The notes: generated from the letters alone by a model not told the origin. A DNA stretch of 64,000 bases from Betaproteobacteria bacterium (GCA_016194905.1 JACQAP010000021.1:266942-330941); one strand, 5' to 3'; positions 1 through 8,365 are shown, numbered from the stretch's first letter. Numbers and translations are program-made.

Positions 1-2
1 CA

Positions 3-1313
3 ATGCGTGTAGAGAATCGCAACGATTATCTGGACAACCTGCTGCACGGCCGCGCAGCGGTTGCAGACGCGGGAAGTGCCTGGTTGCGGACGTTGCGCAT
101 GCGCGCGGTCGAGCGCGCCAACGAATTGACCGTTCCGACCATTCGCGATGAGGAGTGGCGCTTTACCGACCTGTCGCCGCTCTACCGAATTTCCTTCCGA
201 CCCGCTGCGATCGCGGGGAGTATCGCGAAGACGCAAATCGAACTCTTCTCGATTCCCGAAGCTGAATCGCGGCTGGTCTTCGTGGATGGGCGCTATTCGG
301 CTGAACTGTCACAGGTAAATTCGGCTGACGGCGTAACCGTTGCCAATCTTGCCGATGTCTCCAGGTCTGCCGAAGCCGTGGCGGAAACGCATCTGGCGAA
401 GTTGGCCGCGATCGAGGGCGATGCTTTTGCCGCCGTCAATACCGCTTTCCTGCACGATGGCGCCCTGATTCATGTTGCGCGGGACCGTGTCGTGGACGCG
501 CCGATCCACTTGCTATTTGTCGCCATTCGCAAGGACAGTGCGGCCTATCCTCGCGTGCTCGTTGTCGCCGAAACCGGCGCGCAGTGCACTGTCGTGGAGG
601 ATTTCGTCGGCGTGGCCGATGGGGCTTACCTGACTGATGCGGTGAGCGAGTTTTACGTAGCTGAGAATGCCCGGGTTTCCCACGTCAAGCTGCAGCGCGA
701 GACGCCAACGGCGTTCCACATCGCCAACACTTCGGTCAGGGTGGCGCACAGTGGGCACTATGCCACCTGGACAGTTGCGCTTGGTGCGCGTATTTCCCGG
801 CACAATCTGTCTATCACGCAGGCAGGCGAAGGAACGGAATTTTCGATTGACGGACTCGCGTTGATCAGTGGACGGCAACTGGCGGACATGCACAGCAGCA
901 TCGACCATGCGCATGCGCACGGGCGCAGCCGGCAATTGCACAAGACTGTGGTCGGTGGCGGTGCGCATGCCGTGTTCAACGGCAAGATTCTGGTGCGCGA
1001 AGGCGCGCAGCAGACGGACTCCGGGCAGCAATCGCGCAACCTGCTGGTTTCCGACAAGGCGCACGTCGATACCAAGCCGCAGTTGGAGATCTTCGCCGAC
1101 GACGTCAAATGTGCGCATGGCGCCACAGTCGGCCAGATAGAAGCCGATGAGTTGTTCTATCTCAAGAGCCGCGGCCTGTCCGATACGGCGGCCCGCAACC
1201 TGCTGACTTATGCGTTTGCCGCGCAGGTCATCGAACGCATCCCGGTGAAGTCCCTGGTAGACCAGTTGGAAAAGACCGTCCTTGAACAGACGCAGACGAG
1301 AGAGCCAGCATGA
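3..1313 (+). CDS. sufD: SufD, Fe-S cluster assembly protein
   Basis: Cytosolic subunit of the SufBC2D scaffold complex that builds Fe-S clusters from sulfur supplied by the SufS desulfurase. The 436-residue length and the conserved C-terminal SufB/SufD beta-helix core fit the family. Conserved stretches include SRNLLVSDKAHVDTKPQLEI near residue 345 and CAHGATVG, in which C370 and H372 correspond to the conserved metal/cluster-site region of SufD. The ATG lies two bases from the window edge, so its ribosome binding site cannot be seen; the N-terminus looks complete but an upstream start cannot be excluded. The stop overlaps the sufS start by four bases (ATGA), showing translational coupling. 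sufB and sufC would be expected just outside the window. Confidence 0.93.
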   Translation: MRVENRNDYLDNLLHGRAAVADAGSAWLRTLRMRAVERANELTVPTIRDEEWRFTDLSPLYRISFRPAAIAGSIAKTQIELFSIPEAESRLVFVDGRYSAELSQVNSADGVTVANLADVSRSAEAVAETHLAKLAAIEGDAFAAVNTAFLHDGALIHVARDRVVDAPIHLLFVAIRKDSAAYPRVLVVAETGAQCTVVEDFVGVADGAYLTDAVSEFYVAENARVSHVKLQRETPTAFHIANTSVRVAHSGHYATWTVALGARISRHNLSITQAGEGTEFSIDGLALISGRQLADMHSSIDHAHAHGRSRQLHKTVVGGGAHAVFNGKILVREGAQQTDSGQQSRNLLVSDKAHVDTKPQLEIFADDVKCAHGATVGQIEADELFYLKSRGLSDTAARNLLTYAFAAQVIERIPVKSLVDQLEKTVLEQTQTREPA

Positions 1314-2572
1314 CCTCCAGCAGTTCCGTTCTTCAGGCAGTCCAGCCGACCGGTGCACTCGATGTCGAGCGCATACGTGCCGATTTTCCGATACTGAATC
1401 TCAAGGTGAACGGCAAGCCGCTGGTGTACCTGGACAACGCGGCCAGCAGCCAGATGCCCCAGCAGGTGATAGACCGCCTGGTGCGCTACCAGACTGCGGA
1501 ACATGCCAACATCCATCGCGGCGTGCACTATCTGTCGGAAACCGCGACAGCGGCCTACGAGGGGGCGCGCGGCAAGATCCAGCGCTTCATCAATGCCAAG
1601 GAAGCCCGCGAAGTCATCTATACGCGCGGTACCACCGACTCGCTGAATCTGGTGATGCACGGATACGGGCGGGCGTTCATCGGGGCGGGCGACGAAATCA
1701 TCGTTTCCCAGCTCGAACACCATTCCAATATCGTGCCGTGGCAGATGCTGTGCGAGGAGAAGGGCGCGAAACTGCGGGTGATTCTTTGCAACGACGCAGG
1801 CGAACTGTTGCTCGACGACTATCGGAAGCTCTTCAACAGCCATACCAAGCTCGTTGCCATTGCTCACGTGTCCAATGCCCTAGGCACGATCAATCCGGTC
1901 AAGGAGATGATCGCAACCGCGCATCAGCACGGCGTGCCTGTTTTGGTCGATGGCGCCCAGGGAGTTCCGCATATGAAGGTGGATGTGCAGGATCTCGATT
2001 GCGACTTTTATGCTTTTTCCGCTCACAAGATGTGCGGGCCGACCGGTATCGGCGTCCTTTACGGGAAAGCAGGCCTGCTCGAGAAAATGAGGCCGTTCGA
2101 AGGTGGTGGCGACATGATCCTGTCGGTCACTTTCGAAAAGACGACCTATAACGTGATCCCGCACAAGTTCGAGGCCGGAACGCCACCGATCGCCGCCGGG
2201 ATCGGCTTGGGCGCGACGATCGACTACCTGGAAAGCGTGGGCATGGATCGGATCGCGGCGCATGAGCATGATCTGATCACCTACGCGACGGACGCATTCA
2301 GGAAACTGAAGGATGTGCGTATCGTCGGTACGGCCCAGGACAAAGCGGGCGTCCTGTCATTCACCGTGAAAGGCGTGCATCCGCATGACGTCGGCACCAT
2401 CCTCAATGAGGAAGGCGTCGCGGTCCGCACCGGACATCATTGCGCGCAGCCGGTCATGCAACGCTTCGGTATCCCGGCAACCGCGCGTGCATCCTTCTAT
2501 CTTTACAACACCTTGTCGGAAGTGGATGCACTGGTGGCGAGCATCCACAAGGTGCAGAAAATATTCGGCTGA
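1310..2572 (+). CDS. sufS: SufS-type cysteine desulfurase
   Basis: PLP-dependent group II cysteine desulfurase that takes sulfur from cysteine as an enzyme-bound persulfide for Suf assembly. The 420 residues match the family. The PLP-binding lysine is K240 in FSAHKMCGPTG, and the persulfide-forming cysteine is C378 in RTGHHCAQP, which sits in the short active-site context typical of SufS rather than IscS. The N-terminal YLDNAASSQMP motif is also typical. It overlaps sufD by four bases and is followed after 22 bases by the SufU-like scaffold, which is its probable sulfur acceptor. Nothing looks truncated. Confidence 0.95.
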   Translation: MTSSSSVLQAVQPTGALDVERIRADFPILNLKVNGKPLVYLDNAASSQMPQQVIDRLVRYQTAEHANIHRGVHYLSETATAAYEGARGKIQRFINAKEAREVIYTRGTTDSLNLVMHGYGRAFIGAGDEIIVSQLEHHSNIVPWQMLCEEKGAKLRVILCNDAGELLLDDYRKLFNSHTKLVAIAHVSNALGTINPVKEMIATAHQHGVPVLVDGAQGVPHMKVDVQDLDCDFYAFSAHKMCGPTGIGVLYGKAGLLEKMRPFEGGGDMILSVTFEKTTYNVIPHKFEAGTPPIAAGIGLGATIDYLESVGMDRIAAHEHDLITYATDAFRKLKDVRIVGTAQDKAGVLSFTVKGVHPHDVGTILNEEGVAVRTGHHCAQPVMQRFGIPATARASFYLYNTLSEVDALVASIHKVQKIFG

Positions 2573-2594
2573 TCCACATCCGATCGAACCGGCC

Positions 2595-3071
2595 ATGGAT
2601 TCCAAGCATCTCTATCAGGAAGTGATCCTCGATCACAACAAGAAGCCGCGCAACTGGGGCAAACTCGCCGATGCGAGCCATCAGGCTGAAGGCCTAAATC
2701 CCCTGTGCGGCGACCATATCTGGCTGTCGCTGAAGATGGATGGCGACAAGGTCGGGAGCATCGCGTTCGAAGGCGAGAGCTGTGCGATCTGCAAAGCGTC
2801 GTCGTCGATGATGACCACGAACGTCAAAGGCAAAAGCGTGGAAGAGGCTGAGCAACTGATCCGGGAGTTCCGCGACATGGCGACCGGGCAGCTTGACACA
2901 GGCACCCAGCCGAACCATCTCGGACGCCTCAGCGTATTCGCCGGGGTTCGCGATCTGCCGTCGCGTGTGAAATGCGCGATCCTGCCTTGGCACACGCTGC
3001 ACGCCGCACTCAATTCCGAAGCAACCATATCCACCGAAGGCGACCGGGATCCGGTCGCTACCGAACGCTGA
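2595..3071 (+). CDS. sufU: SufU/IscU-like Fe-S scaffold or sulfur acceptor
   Basis: A 158-residue IscU/NifU N-terminal-domain protein that accepts sulfur from SufS and may hold a nascent cluster. The visible ligands are C38 and D40 (NPLCGD), C63 (ESCAIC) and C127 (VKCAIL), the SufU set. An 18-20 residue insertion before the last cysteine, relative to IscU, also points to the SufU branch. The ATG at 2595 gives the family-typical start MDSKHLYQEVILDH; upstream codons in the same frame read through sufS and are rejected. The stop shares one base with the start of the next gene (TGATG), so the two are coupled. Confidence 0.9.
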   Translation: MDSKHLYQEVILDHNKKPRNWGKLADASHQAEGLNPLCGDHIWLSLKMDGDKVGSIAFEGESCAICKASSSMMTTNVKGKSVEEAEQLIREFRDMATGQLDTGTQPNHLGRLSVFAGVRDLPSRVKCAILPWHTLHAALNSEATISTEGDRDPVATER

Positions 3072-3649
3072 TGCCCAAGATCGCCGACCTCGAGTACACG
3101 CCGAATCCGAATGCGCGCAAATTCGTCCTCAAGGAGCCGCTGACCAACGGTCTCGCGCGTTCGTTCGAGAACGCGGAGCAGGCGCAGCGCGATGAGCTTG
3201 CCGCGAAGCTGTTTGCCATTCCGCATGTGACGAACGTGTTTTACATCGACAACTGGATCACGGTGACCCAGGACGGCGAAGCCGACTGGCAGAACCTGCT
3301 GCGCGATGTGGCGACACCGATTCGCGAAGCCCCGGCTGCGGAGAAGGCCTCGGAGGAATTCGCCAAAGCTGCTGCCTGGCTGGCGAAGGATGAAGGCGGT
3401 GGCGCGACGCTGTCCGAAAGCGACAAACTCAAGCTCGATCAGATCAACGAGTTGCTGGACGAGGAAGTGCGGCCCTTCCTGCAAGGCGACGGCGGTGATC
3501 TCTACGTTGTCGGTTTGGAAGGCAGCACGCTGAAAGTCCACTACCAGGGCGCTTGCGGCACTTGCCCGAGCTCGATTTCCGGCACGCTGGCCGGCATCGA
3601 AGGACTGGTCAAGCGCATCGATCCCGAGATGGAAGTAGTTTCCGTATAA
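3071..3649 (+). CDS. Nfu-type Fe-S carrier protein (Nfu_N + NifU C-terminal domain)
   Basis: A 192-residue protein with an N-terminal Nfu_N-like domain (residues 1-90, starting IADLEYTPNPNARKFVL) and a C-terminal NifU domain (about 115-190). The second domain contains the cluster-binding CxxC in GACGTCPSS. Proteins of this layout carry 4Fe-4S clusters from the scaffold to apo-targets. A helical Ala/Glu-rich linker separates the domains. The ATG overlaps the stop of the upstream scaffold gene. Its place in the suf operon supports a role in cluster delivery. E. coli NfuA has a degenerate A-type domain instead, so the name nfuA is not used. Confidence 0.88.
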   Translation: MPKIADLEYTPNPNARKFVLKEPLTNGLARSFENAEQAQRDELAAKLFAIPHVTNVFYIDNWITVTQDGEADWQNLLRDVATPIREAPAAEKASEEFAKAAAWLAKDEGGGATLSESDKLKLDQINELLDEEVRPFLQGDGGDLYVVGLEGSTLKVHYQGACGTCPSSISGTLAGIEGLVKRIDPEMEVVSV

Positions 3650-3653
3650 CGGC

Positions 3654-3744
3654 GGTAACTGGTGATCGGTAACTGGTGACTGGTAAAAGCAGCGGCTTGG
3701 CCGCGTCCGATCCAATCACTACTCACCAATCACCAATCACGGTC
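3654..3744 (+). repeat. TGGTGA-type interspersed repeat with inverted arms
   Basis: The short gap between the Nfu gene and the Rieske gene holds two tandem copies of GGTAACTGGTGA (3654-3665 and 3669-3680). The right side (about 3716-3740) carries TCACCAATCACCAATCAC, an imperfect inverted copy of the left arm. The transcript could fold into a long imperfect hairpin. The pattern resembles dispersed intergenic repeats seen in many Gram-negative genomes. Whether it affects read-through into the Rieske gene is unknown. Confidence 0.6.
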
Positions 3745-3748
3745 TTCC

Positions 3749-4072
3749 ATGTCTGACTGGATTTTTGTCGCCGAGGCCGCAAGCCTCCAGCCCGGCCACT
3801 ATGAGACCGTCGATCTCGATGGCACGCTGGCGGCGGTGTTTAACGTCAACGGCGAGTTTTACGCGATCGAGGACGTCTGCACCCACGACGGCACGGTGCT
3901 GACCAGCGGTACGCCGATCGAAGGCGACGAGATCGTGTGTCCGCGACACGGTGCGCGCTTCTGTGTCAGAACAGGCGAAGCGCTTTCTCCTCCCGCGTAC
4001 GAACCCACTGCCACGTTTCCGGTGAAGGTCGAAGATGGGAAAGTCTACGTCCGCGACAATCGCTGGGACTGA
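3749..4072 (+). CDS. Rieske [2Fe-2S] ferredoxin, suf-linked
   Basis: A 107-residue Rieske-fold ferredoxin of the non-heme-oxygenase/NirD-like type. The two ligand motifs are intact: C44 and H46 in CTHDG, and C64 and H67 in CPRHGARF. There is no signal peptide or transmembrane anchor, so it is a soluble electron carrier. It is the last gene of the suf operon, 99 bases after the Nfu gene with a repeat in between. In the absence of an oxygenase partner nearby, its redox partner is unknown; a role in supplying electrons for cluster assembly is an inference from context. The ATG at 3749 has only a weak ribosome binding site. Confidence 0.88.
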   Translation: MSDWIFVAEAASLQPGHYETVDLDGTLAAVFNVNGEFYAIEDVCTHDGTVLTSGTPIEGDEIVCPRHGARFCVRTGEALSPPAYEPTATFPVKVEDGKVYVRDNRWD

Positions 4073-4714
4073 GAAGTCGAGTCGCTACACAAGTCGCGCC
4101 GGTTGCGTAAGGCGGTAACCAAAGCCTTTTCTGACTCATCGAACGCGATTGCTTGCCGCTTGCCAGCAAGTTCGACAGACTATTGGCCTTGTCCCAGCGA
4201 AGACTGCCTCAGTGATTTTGTGCAGCGGTTGACATATTTAAGCCGCATCGCTGCGCTCAGCGAAGACACCTGAGCACGGATTCCGATTCCGCAGGCAGAC
4301 GTTGGAATGCCCAACGACACTTTTGTTGTCAGCCTCTGTCCTACAGGTCCTGCATTATTTCCTGCGCTATTGGTACTTCTCATCAGGACTTGTTACGAAC
4401 TCCTGGTCGCACCAAAACCGATTTGAACGCCTCAAAACATTCGATCTGCAAGATCTTTTTTCCTCGGTTTTTCGGGCTAGGAGATTGGGCCGGCACTTCG
4501 TCCAGAAAGTCTTAAGAAATGACAAGGCGTTACGGGGGAAATCTTAAGCCGGCTAAAGTTATCAAAGTGTGAGATTTGCTCTTGTAATCAATTTGTACGA
4601 TAAATGGAGCAAAGATGAGTCAAAGCACTGCGTCATAACGGAGCGGCTCACGACTGTCTCCAACTCGCAGTTGCCGTTCTCGTGAAACCCATAATCGTCG
4701 GAAGTGGGGGAGAG
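4073..4714. other. Gene-free boundary region between suf operon and eCIS block
   Basis: About 640 bases without a convincing gene. The composition is visibly less GC-rich than the flanking genes. Reading frames here (for example 4302-4547) show no recognisable motif and poor codon use. A very short stem GATCT-GCA-AGATC at 4443-4455 followed by six T residues could be a weak terminator on the plus strand. A strong Shine-Dalgarno-like GGGGGAGAG lies at 4706-4714 just before the activator gene. No convincing promoter was identified. Confidence 0.5.
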
Positions 4715-5683
4715 ATGGAAGACTTCAGCAAGCTCAATCTCATCGGGCAATCGCCCGCGTTTCTCGGCGCGGTAGCTTTGATCGGAAAGTATGCGACCTG
4801 CGACGCGACAGCCCTCATCGAAGGCGAAACGGGAACCGGAAAAGAGGTGGCGGCCCGCGCGATCCACTACTTGAGCCAACGGCGCGGATTTCCCTTTATT
4901 CCGGTTAACTGCGCAGCGCTTCCGGATACTCTGATCGAGAACGAGTTGTTCGGCCATCGGCGCGGCGCGTACACAGACGCTCGCACCGACCAGCCGGGCC
5001 TCGTTGCACTGGCGCGTGGCGGCACGCTTTTTCTGGACGAAGTCGACGCACTATCGAAAAAAGGGCAAGTTACGCTGCTGCGCTTTCTTCAGGACCGTCA
5101 ATTTCGCCCGCTCGGCGCAACGCGCGAGGAGCAGGCCGATGTGCGGGTCGTCGCGGCCAGCAATCGCGACCTCGAAAGAGAGGTAACTGCGGGCGAGTTT
5201 CGTCTTGATTTATTCTATCGCCTGAAGCTGCTGCATATTGTACTGCCGCCATTGCGCGAGCGATGCGGAGATCCCAAGTTGCTGGCAGAGCATTTTGTTG
5301 GAAGCGCGGCTGGACGCTATGGGAAGCCGCGGCTTCCTGTAGATCGCGCGACGCTCGACTGGTTCGAGCGCTACGCCTGGCCAGGGAATATCCGCGAGTT
5401 GGAGAACCTTGTTCATCGCTCCTTCCTACTTGTAGAAGGCCCGCAAATATCGATTGCGGCGCCAGACAACCTTCGCAATGCGTCGCAGGTTCGTTCGGGG
5501 CTCAATTATCGCCAAGCGAAGAGCCGGGCGATCGCCGAGTTCGAGTCGCAATTCCTTTCCAACCTGCTCAGCCGGGCGCAGGGTAACGTAAGCGCTGCAG
5601 CACGTATCAGCGGTACTGAGCGTCGTCAACTCGGGCGACTGCTGAAGAAGTACGGCATATCCAAGCAGACTCTGCAGGCCTGA
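4715..5683 (+). CDS. Sigma-54-dependent transcriptional activator (AAA+ and Fis-type HTH, no receiver domain)
   Basis: A 322-residue bacterial enhancer-binding protein made only of a central AAA+ domain and a C-terminal Fis-type helix-turn-helix. Walker A is GETGTGKE (residues 37-44) and Walker B is TLFLDE (104-109). The sigma-54-contacting loop reads GAYTDA (84-89) instead of GAFTGA, keeping the essential threonine. The DNA-binding helix-turn-helix is near residues 290-318 (NVSAAARISGTERRQLGRLL). ATG 4715 is preferred over the in-frame GTG at 4682 because GGGGGAGAG lies directly upstream. With no receiver or GAF domain, its activity is probably set by its level or by a partner protein. It lies just upstream of a sigma-54-type promoter and the eCIS genes, which it most likely controls. 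Confidence 0.9.
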   Translation: MEDFSKLNLIGQSPAFLGAVALIGKYATCDATALIEGETGTGKEVAARAIHYLSQRRGFPFIPVNCAALPDTLIENELFGHRRGAYTDARTDQPGLVALARGGTLFLDEVDALSKKGQVTLLRFLQDRQFRPLGATREEQADVRVVAASNRDLEREVTAGEFRLDLFYRLKLLHIVLPPLRERCGDPKLLAEHFVGSAAGRYGKPRLPVDRATLDWFERYAWPGNIRELENLVHRSFLLVEGPQISIAAPDNLRNASQVRSGLNYRQAKSRAIAEFESQFLSNLLSRAQGNVSAAARISGTERRQLGRLLKKYGISKQTLQA

Positions 5684-5735
5684 TTCCTTCGCAAATCTAG
5701 CAGCTCGCGATATCTCGTCGGGCCTGCATAGGCGC

Positions 5736-5780
5736 GCGCGGGTGAATGTTGGCCCGGCGCGGGTCATTTCTGCCCGCGCC
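5736..5780 (+). promoter_or_regulatory. Candidate enhancer (UAS): two palindromic sites 21 bp apart
   Basis: GCGCGGGT occurs at 5736-5743 and again at 5757-5764, exactly 21 bases (two helical turns) apart. Each is followed by a CCCG half-site. The downstream copy forms the perfect inverted repeat GGCGCGGG/CCCGCGCC (5756-5763 and 5773-5780) around a nine-base centre. The sites lie about 130-180 bases upstream of a -24/-12 element, the usual position for binding sites of sigma-54 activators. The downstream palindrome might instead be the terminator of the activator gene, although no T-run follows it. Confidence 0.5.
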
Positions 5781-5911
5781 TGCAAATCTCAACAGACTTC
5801 AGCGCTTACGGAATTTCGCCGCGTTTGTTGGGTCGTGGTCCACCCGACGGCGCGCTGGCTTACATAGAGTCTTATCTTTACAAAACAAATACGTACTGTG
5901 TCCAAGTGGAT

Positions 5912-5927
5912 CGGCATGCGGCTTGCA
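5912..5927 (+). promoter_or_regulatory. Sigma-54 (-24/-12) promoter
   Basis: CGGCATGCGGCTTGCA matches the sigma-54 consensus TGGCAYRNNNNTTGCW at all positions except the first. The invariant GG (5913-5914) and GC (5925-5926) are separated by the required ten bases. Transcription would start near 5938. This rules out a translation start at GTG 5898 or ATG 5916 for the following gene and favours GTG 5946 or 5967. A sigma-54 activator gene is encoded immediately upstream. Confidence 0.65.
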
Positions 5928-5966
5928 TACTCGACAGGCGTATGCGTGGATGCAAGAGACCACTTT

Positions 5967-6242
5967 GTGGCGGACGTCTCCAATTCATTGAAAGTCAGAT
6001 TGAGGGACGTGATCGTTCGACACTTCCAGAGGTATCCATCGGCTCGCGACACAGAGCACGGAATAATTTCGTCCTGGCTAACACGCAGAGATTTCGAGAG
6101 AACGCCACCGCATCTCATATCGGAAGTGCTAAGCGAATTGGTCGAGGCCGGAATGGTGGAAGTCGACAGAGCAAGAGGGGTTGATCCTTTATACAGCCGT
6201 GGCCGGAACTTTATCGATGTGTCCCCGCGGCGCGGGCGCTGA
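5967..6242 (+). CDS. Small winged-helix-like protein preceding the eCIS operon
   Basis: A 91-residue protein that I do not recognise by name. The core VRLRDVIVRHFQRYPSARDT followed by EHGIISSWL and LISEVLSELVEAGMVEV has the helix-helix-wing rhythm of small winged-helix DNA- or protein-binding domains. The GTG at 5967 is chosen because an AAGAGA ribosome-binding-like stretch precedes it and because upstream starts would lie on the sigma-54 promoter at 5912-5927. GTG 5946 is the alternative. It is the first gene after that promoter and precedes the sheath gene, so it may be a regulator or a chaperone-like accessory factor of the eCIS. Function is not established. Confidence 0.6.
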   Translation: MADVSNSLKVRLRDVIVRHFQRYPSARDTEHGIISSWLTRRDFERTPPHLISEVLSELVEAGMVEVDRARGVDPLYSRGRNFIDVSPRRGR

Positions 6243-6318
6243 AGAGTCGGATACCGCGTGCCCGAATTTAGTTAATTAGTATGCAAGCGAATTTAAATCA
6301 TACAACGAGGTGCAATCC

Positions 6319-7803
6319 ATGCCAGTAGCTCTTTCCTACCCAGGCGTCTACATCGAAGAGGTGCCCAGCGGTGTGCGCACAATTAGTGGTGTGTCCACGT
6401 CGATTGCGCTATTCCTCGGCTGGGCTGCTCGTGGTGCGACTAACCGCGCAGTGCGACTGACGAGCTTTGCCGACTATGAGCGCGAATACGGCGGGCTCGA
6501 CACGCGCACGCTACTCGGCTATGCGGTTAAGCAGTTCTATGACAATGGCGGCTCCGACTCCTATGTACTACGCATCGCGGAAAACGATGCGGCGAGCGCA
6601 ACTTGTTCAATTGGCGATCTCAATATCACGGCCAGTTCACCTGGCGCCTGGGCGGTAGACTATCGGGTACGCCTGGTGCGCCGCCCCGACGATGCTACGC
6701 GGTTCCGGCTCGATGTGCTTCACATACCAAGCAACGGAGCCGTAGTCGAGACATTTGAAAACCTGTCGATGAGCGACAGCGACGCGCGCTTCGTCGAAGC
6801 CATGGTGAACGAACGATCAGCCTACATGATTGTCACTGCGGCGACGGCCAACACGCCAGCCGAAGCGACGGTTGATCTAGATGCGACTACGCCCGGTGAT
6901 GATGGAACGGTGATCGGGCCCGCCGCCGCCAGCTTCCGCGCCGCCGTGCTCGCGCGCTTCGGCCTCGGAACCATCACCGACCGCATCGACATTTTCAACA
7001 TCGTCTGCGTGCCCGGCCTCACCGAAGCCGCGACGATCTCGACCCTTCAGCAGCACTGCCACGACCGTCGCGCCTTTCTTATCGTCGACAGTGCCGAGAA
7101 CGACACCGTGGCCGGCGTGGTCGCCACGCTGGCGAACAAGACTGGCGCCGACGCGCTGAACTCGGCCCTGTTCTTCCCGTGGGTGCGCTCACCCGATCCA
7201 CTGCAACAGGGAGCCTTGCGCAACTTCCCGCCCTGCGGGTTCATGGCCGGCATCTTTGCCCGCACGGACGGATCGCGCGGTGTCTGGAAGGCACCGGCCG
7301 GGAGTGACGCCAGCCTCACCGGCGCCACCGGGCTCGCGATCACGATGAGTGACGCGGAGAACGGCCAGCTCAATCCGCACGCGGTCAACTGCCTGCGCTC
7401 CCTGCCGGTCTATGGCACGGTGGCCTGGGGCTCGCGCACCTTGCACGGCGACAGCGACCGCGGCTCAGAATGGAAGTACGTGCCGGTGCGGCGCACGGCG
7501 TTGTTCCTGGAAGAGAGCTTGTACCGCGGCACGCAGTGGGTCGTCTTCGAGCCCAACGACGAGCCATTGTGGGCGCAGATCCGCCTGAACGTCGGAGCCT
7601 TCATGCAGACTCTGTTCCGCCAGGGCGCGTTTCAGGGCAAGTCGCCGCGCGAGGCCTACTTCGTCCGCTGCGACAGCACAACCACCACGCAGGCCGACAT
7701 CAACCTCGGCATCGTGAACATCCTGGTCGGCTTCGCGCCGCTGAAGCCCGCCGAGTTCGTGGTGATCAAGATCCAGCAGATCGCGGGTGACATCCCGACC
7801 TAA
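6319..7803 (+). CDS. eCIS/phage-like tail sheath protein
   Basis: A 494-residue contractile sheath subunit (gp18/Afp2-like, phage_sheath family). The N-terminus SYPGVYIEEVPSGVRTISGV is the classic sheath start. The C-terminal half ends with conserved segments such as RRTALFLEESLYRGTQWVVF and ADINLGIVNILVGFAPLKPA. It would polymerise around the inner tube and contract to drive the tube out. ATG 6319 is used, with a GAGG ribosome binding site at 6307-6310; the in-frame GTG at 6310 overlaps that site and is less likely. Only one sheath gene is present, whereas Afp and PVC have three. The tube gene follows after 37 bases. Confidence 0.93.
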   Translation: MPVALSYPGVYIEEVPSGVRTISGVSTSIALFLGWAARGATNRAVRLTSFADYEREYGGLDTRTLLGYAVKQFYDNGGSDSYVLRIAENDAASATCSIGDLNITASSPGAWAVDYRVRLVRRPDDATRFRLDVLHIPSNGAVVETFENLSMSDSDARFVEAMVNERSAYMIVTAATANTPAEATVDLDATTPGDDGTVIGPAAASFRAAVLARFGLGTITDRIDIFNIVCVPGLTEAATISTLQQHCHDRRAFLIVDSAENDTVAGVVATLANKTGADALNSALFFPWVRSPDPLQQGALRNFPPCGFMAGIFARTDGSRGVWKAPAGSDASLTGATGLAITMSDAENGQLNPHAVNCLRSLPVYGTVAWGSRTLHGDSDRGSEWKYVPVRRTALFLEESLYRGTQWVVFEPNDEPLWAQIRLNVGAFMQTLFRQGAFQGKSPREAYFVRCDSTTTTQADINLGIVNILVGFAPLKPAEFVVIKIQQIAGDIPT

Positions 7804-7840
7804 TTGACGGTCGCTTTGCACGTCCTCAAGGAGAAAACGA

Positions 7841-8365
7841 ATGGCACAGTTTTCCGTCAACGCCCAGCGCTTCGATCCGTACAAGAACTTCAAATTTCGT
7901 GTCAAGTGGGACGGGCGCTACGTGGCCGGCATCAGCAAGGTGTCGGCGCTGAAGCGCTCCACCGAGGTGGTTGAGCACCGAGAAGGTGGGGATCCTTCCA
8001 CCTCGCGCAAGTCGCCGGGGCGCAGCAAGTACGAGGCGATCACCCTCGAGCGCGGCGTGACGCACGACACCGAGTTCGAGAAGTGGGCCAACAAAGTCTG
8101 GAATTTCGGTTCCGGCCTGGGTGCCGAGGTGTCGCTGAAGGACTTCCGCAAGGATGTACTCATCGAGGTCTACAACGAGGCCGGTCAATTGGCACTGACC
8201 TACAAGGTGTTCCGCGCCTGGGTCTCGGAGTTCCAGTCACTACCTGATCTCGACGCCAACGCCAATGCGGTTGCCATTCAGAGCATCAAGCTCGAAAACG
8301 AGGGTTGGGAGCGCGACTACGACGTGGTTGAGCCGAGCGAGCCGAGATTTACCGAACCGGCCTGA
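7841..8365 (+). CDS. eCIS tail tube protein (gp19/Hcp-like)
   Basis: A 174-residue inner-tube protein of the T4 gp19-like family (Afp1/Pvc1 relatives). Typical features are a start with PYKNFKFRVKWDGRYVAGISKVSAL, shown here in shortened form as FKFRVKWDGRYVAGISKV, the segment STEVVEHREGGDPSTSRKSP, and the strand-forming C-terminus. It should form hexameric rings stacked inside the sheath. An AAGGAG ribosome binding site lies eight bases before the ATG. Only one tube gene is seen. Its stop overlaps the next start by one base. Confidence 0.93.
   Translation: MAQFSVNAQRFDPYKNFKFRVKWDGRYVAGISKVSALKRSTEVVEHREGGDPSTSRKSPGRSKYEAITLERGVTHDTEFEKWANKVWNFGSGLGAEVSLKDFRKDVLIEVYNEAGQLALTYKVFRAWVSEFQSLPDLDANANAVAIQSIKLENEGWERDYDVVEPSEPRFTEPA

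Noticed and set aside
4302-4547. 81-codon open frame in the suf-eCIS gap
   Set aside because: No ribosome binding site, no motif, and codon use unlike neighbours.
5756-5780. Palindrome as intrinsic terminator of the activator gene
   Set aside because: No T-run follows and a second copy of the half-site lies exactly 21 bases upstream, so a protein-binding role is preferred, though not proven.
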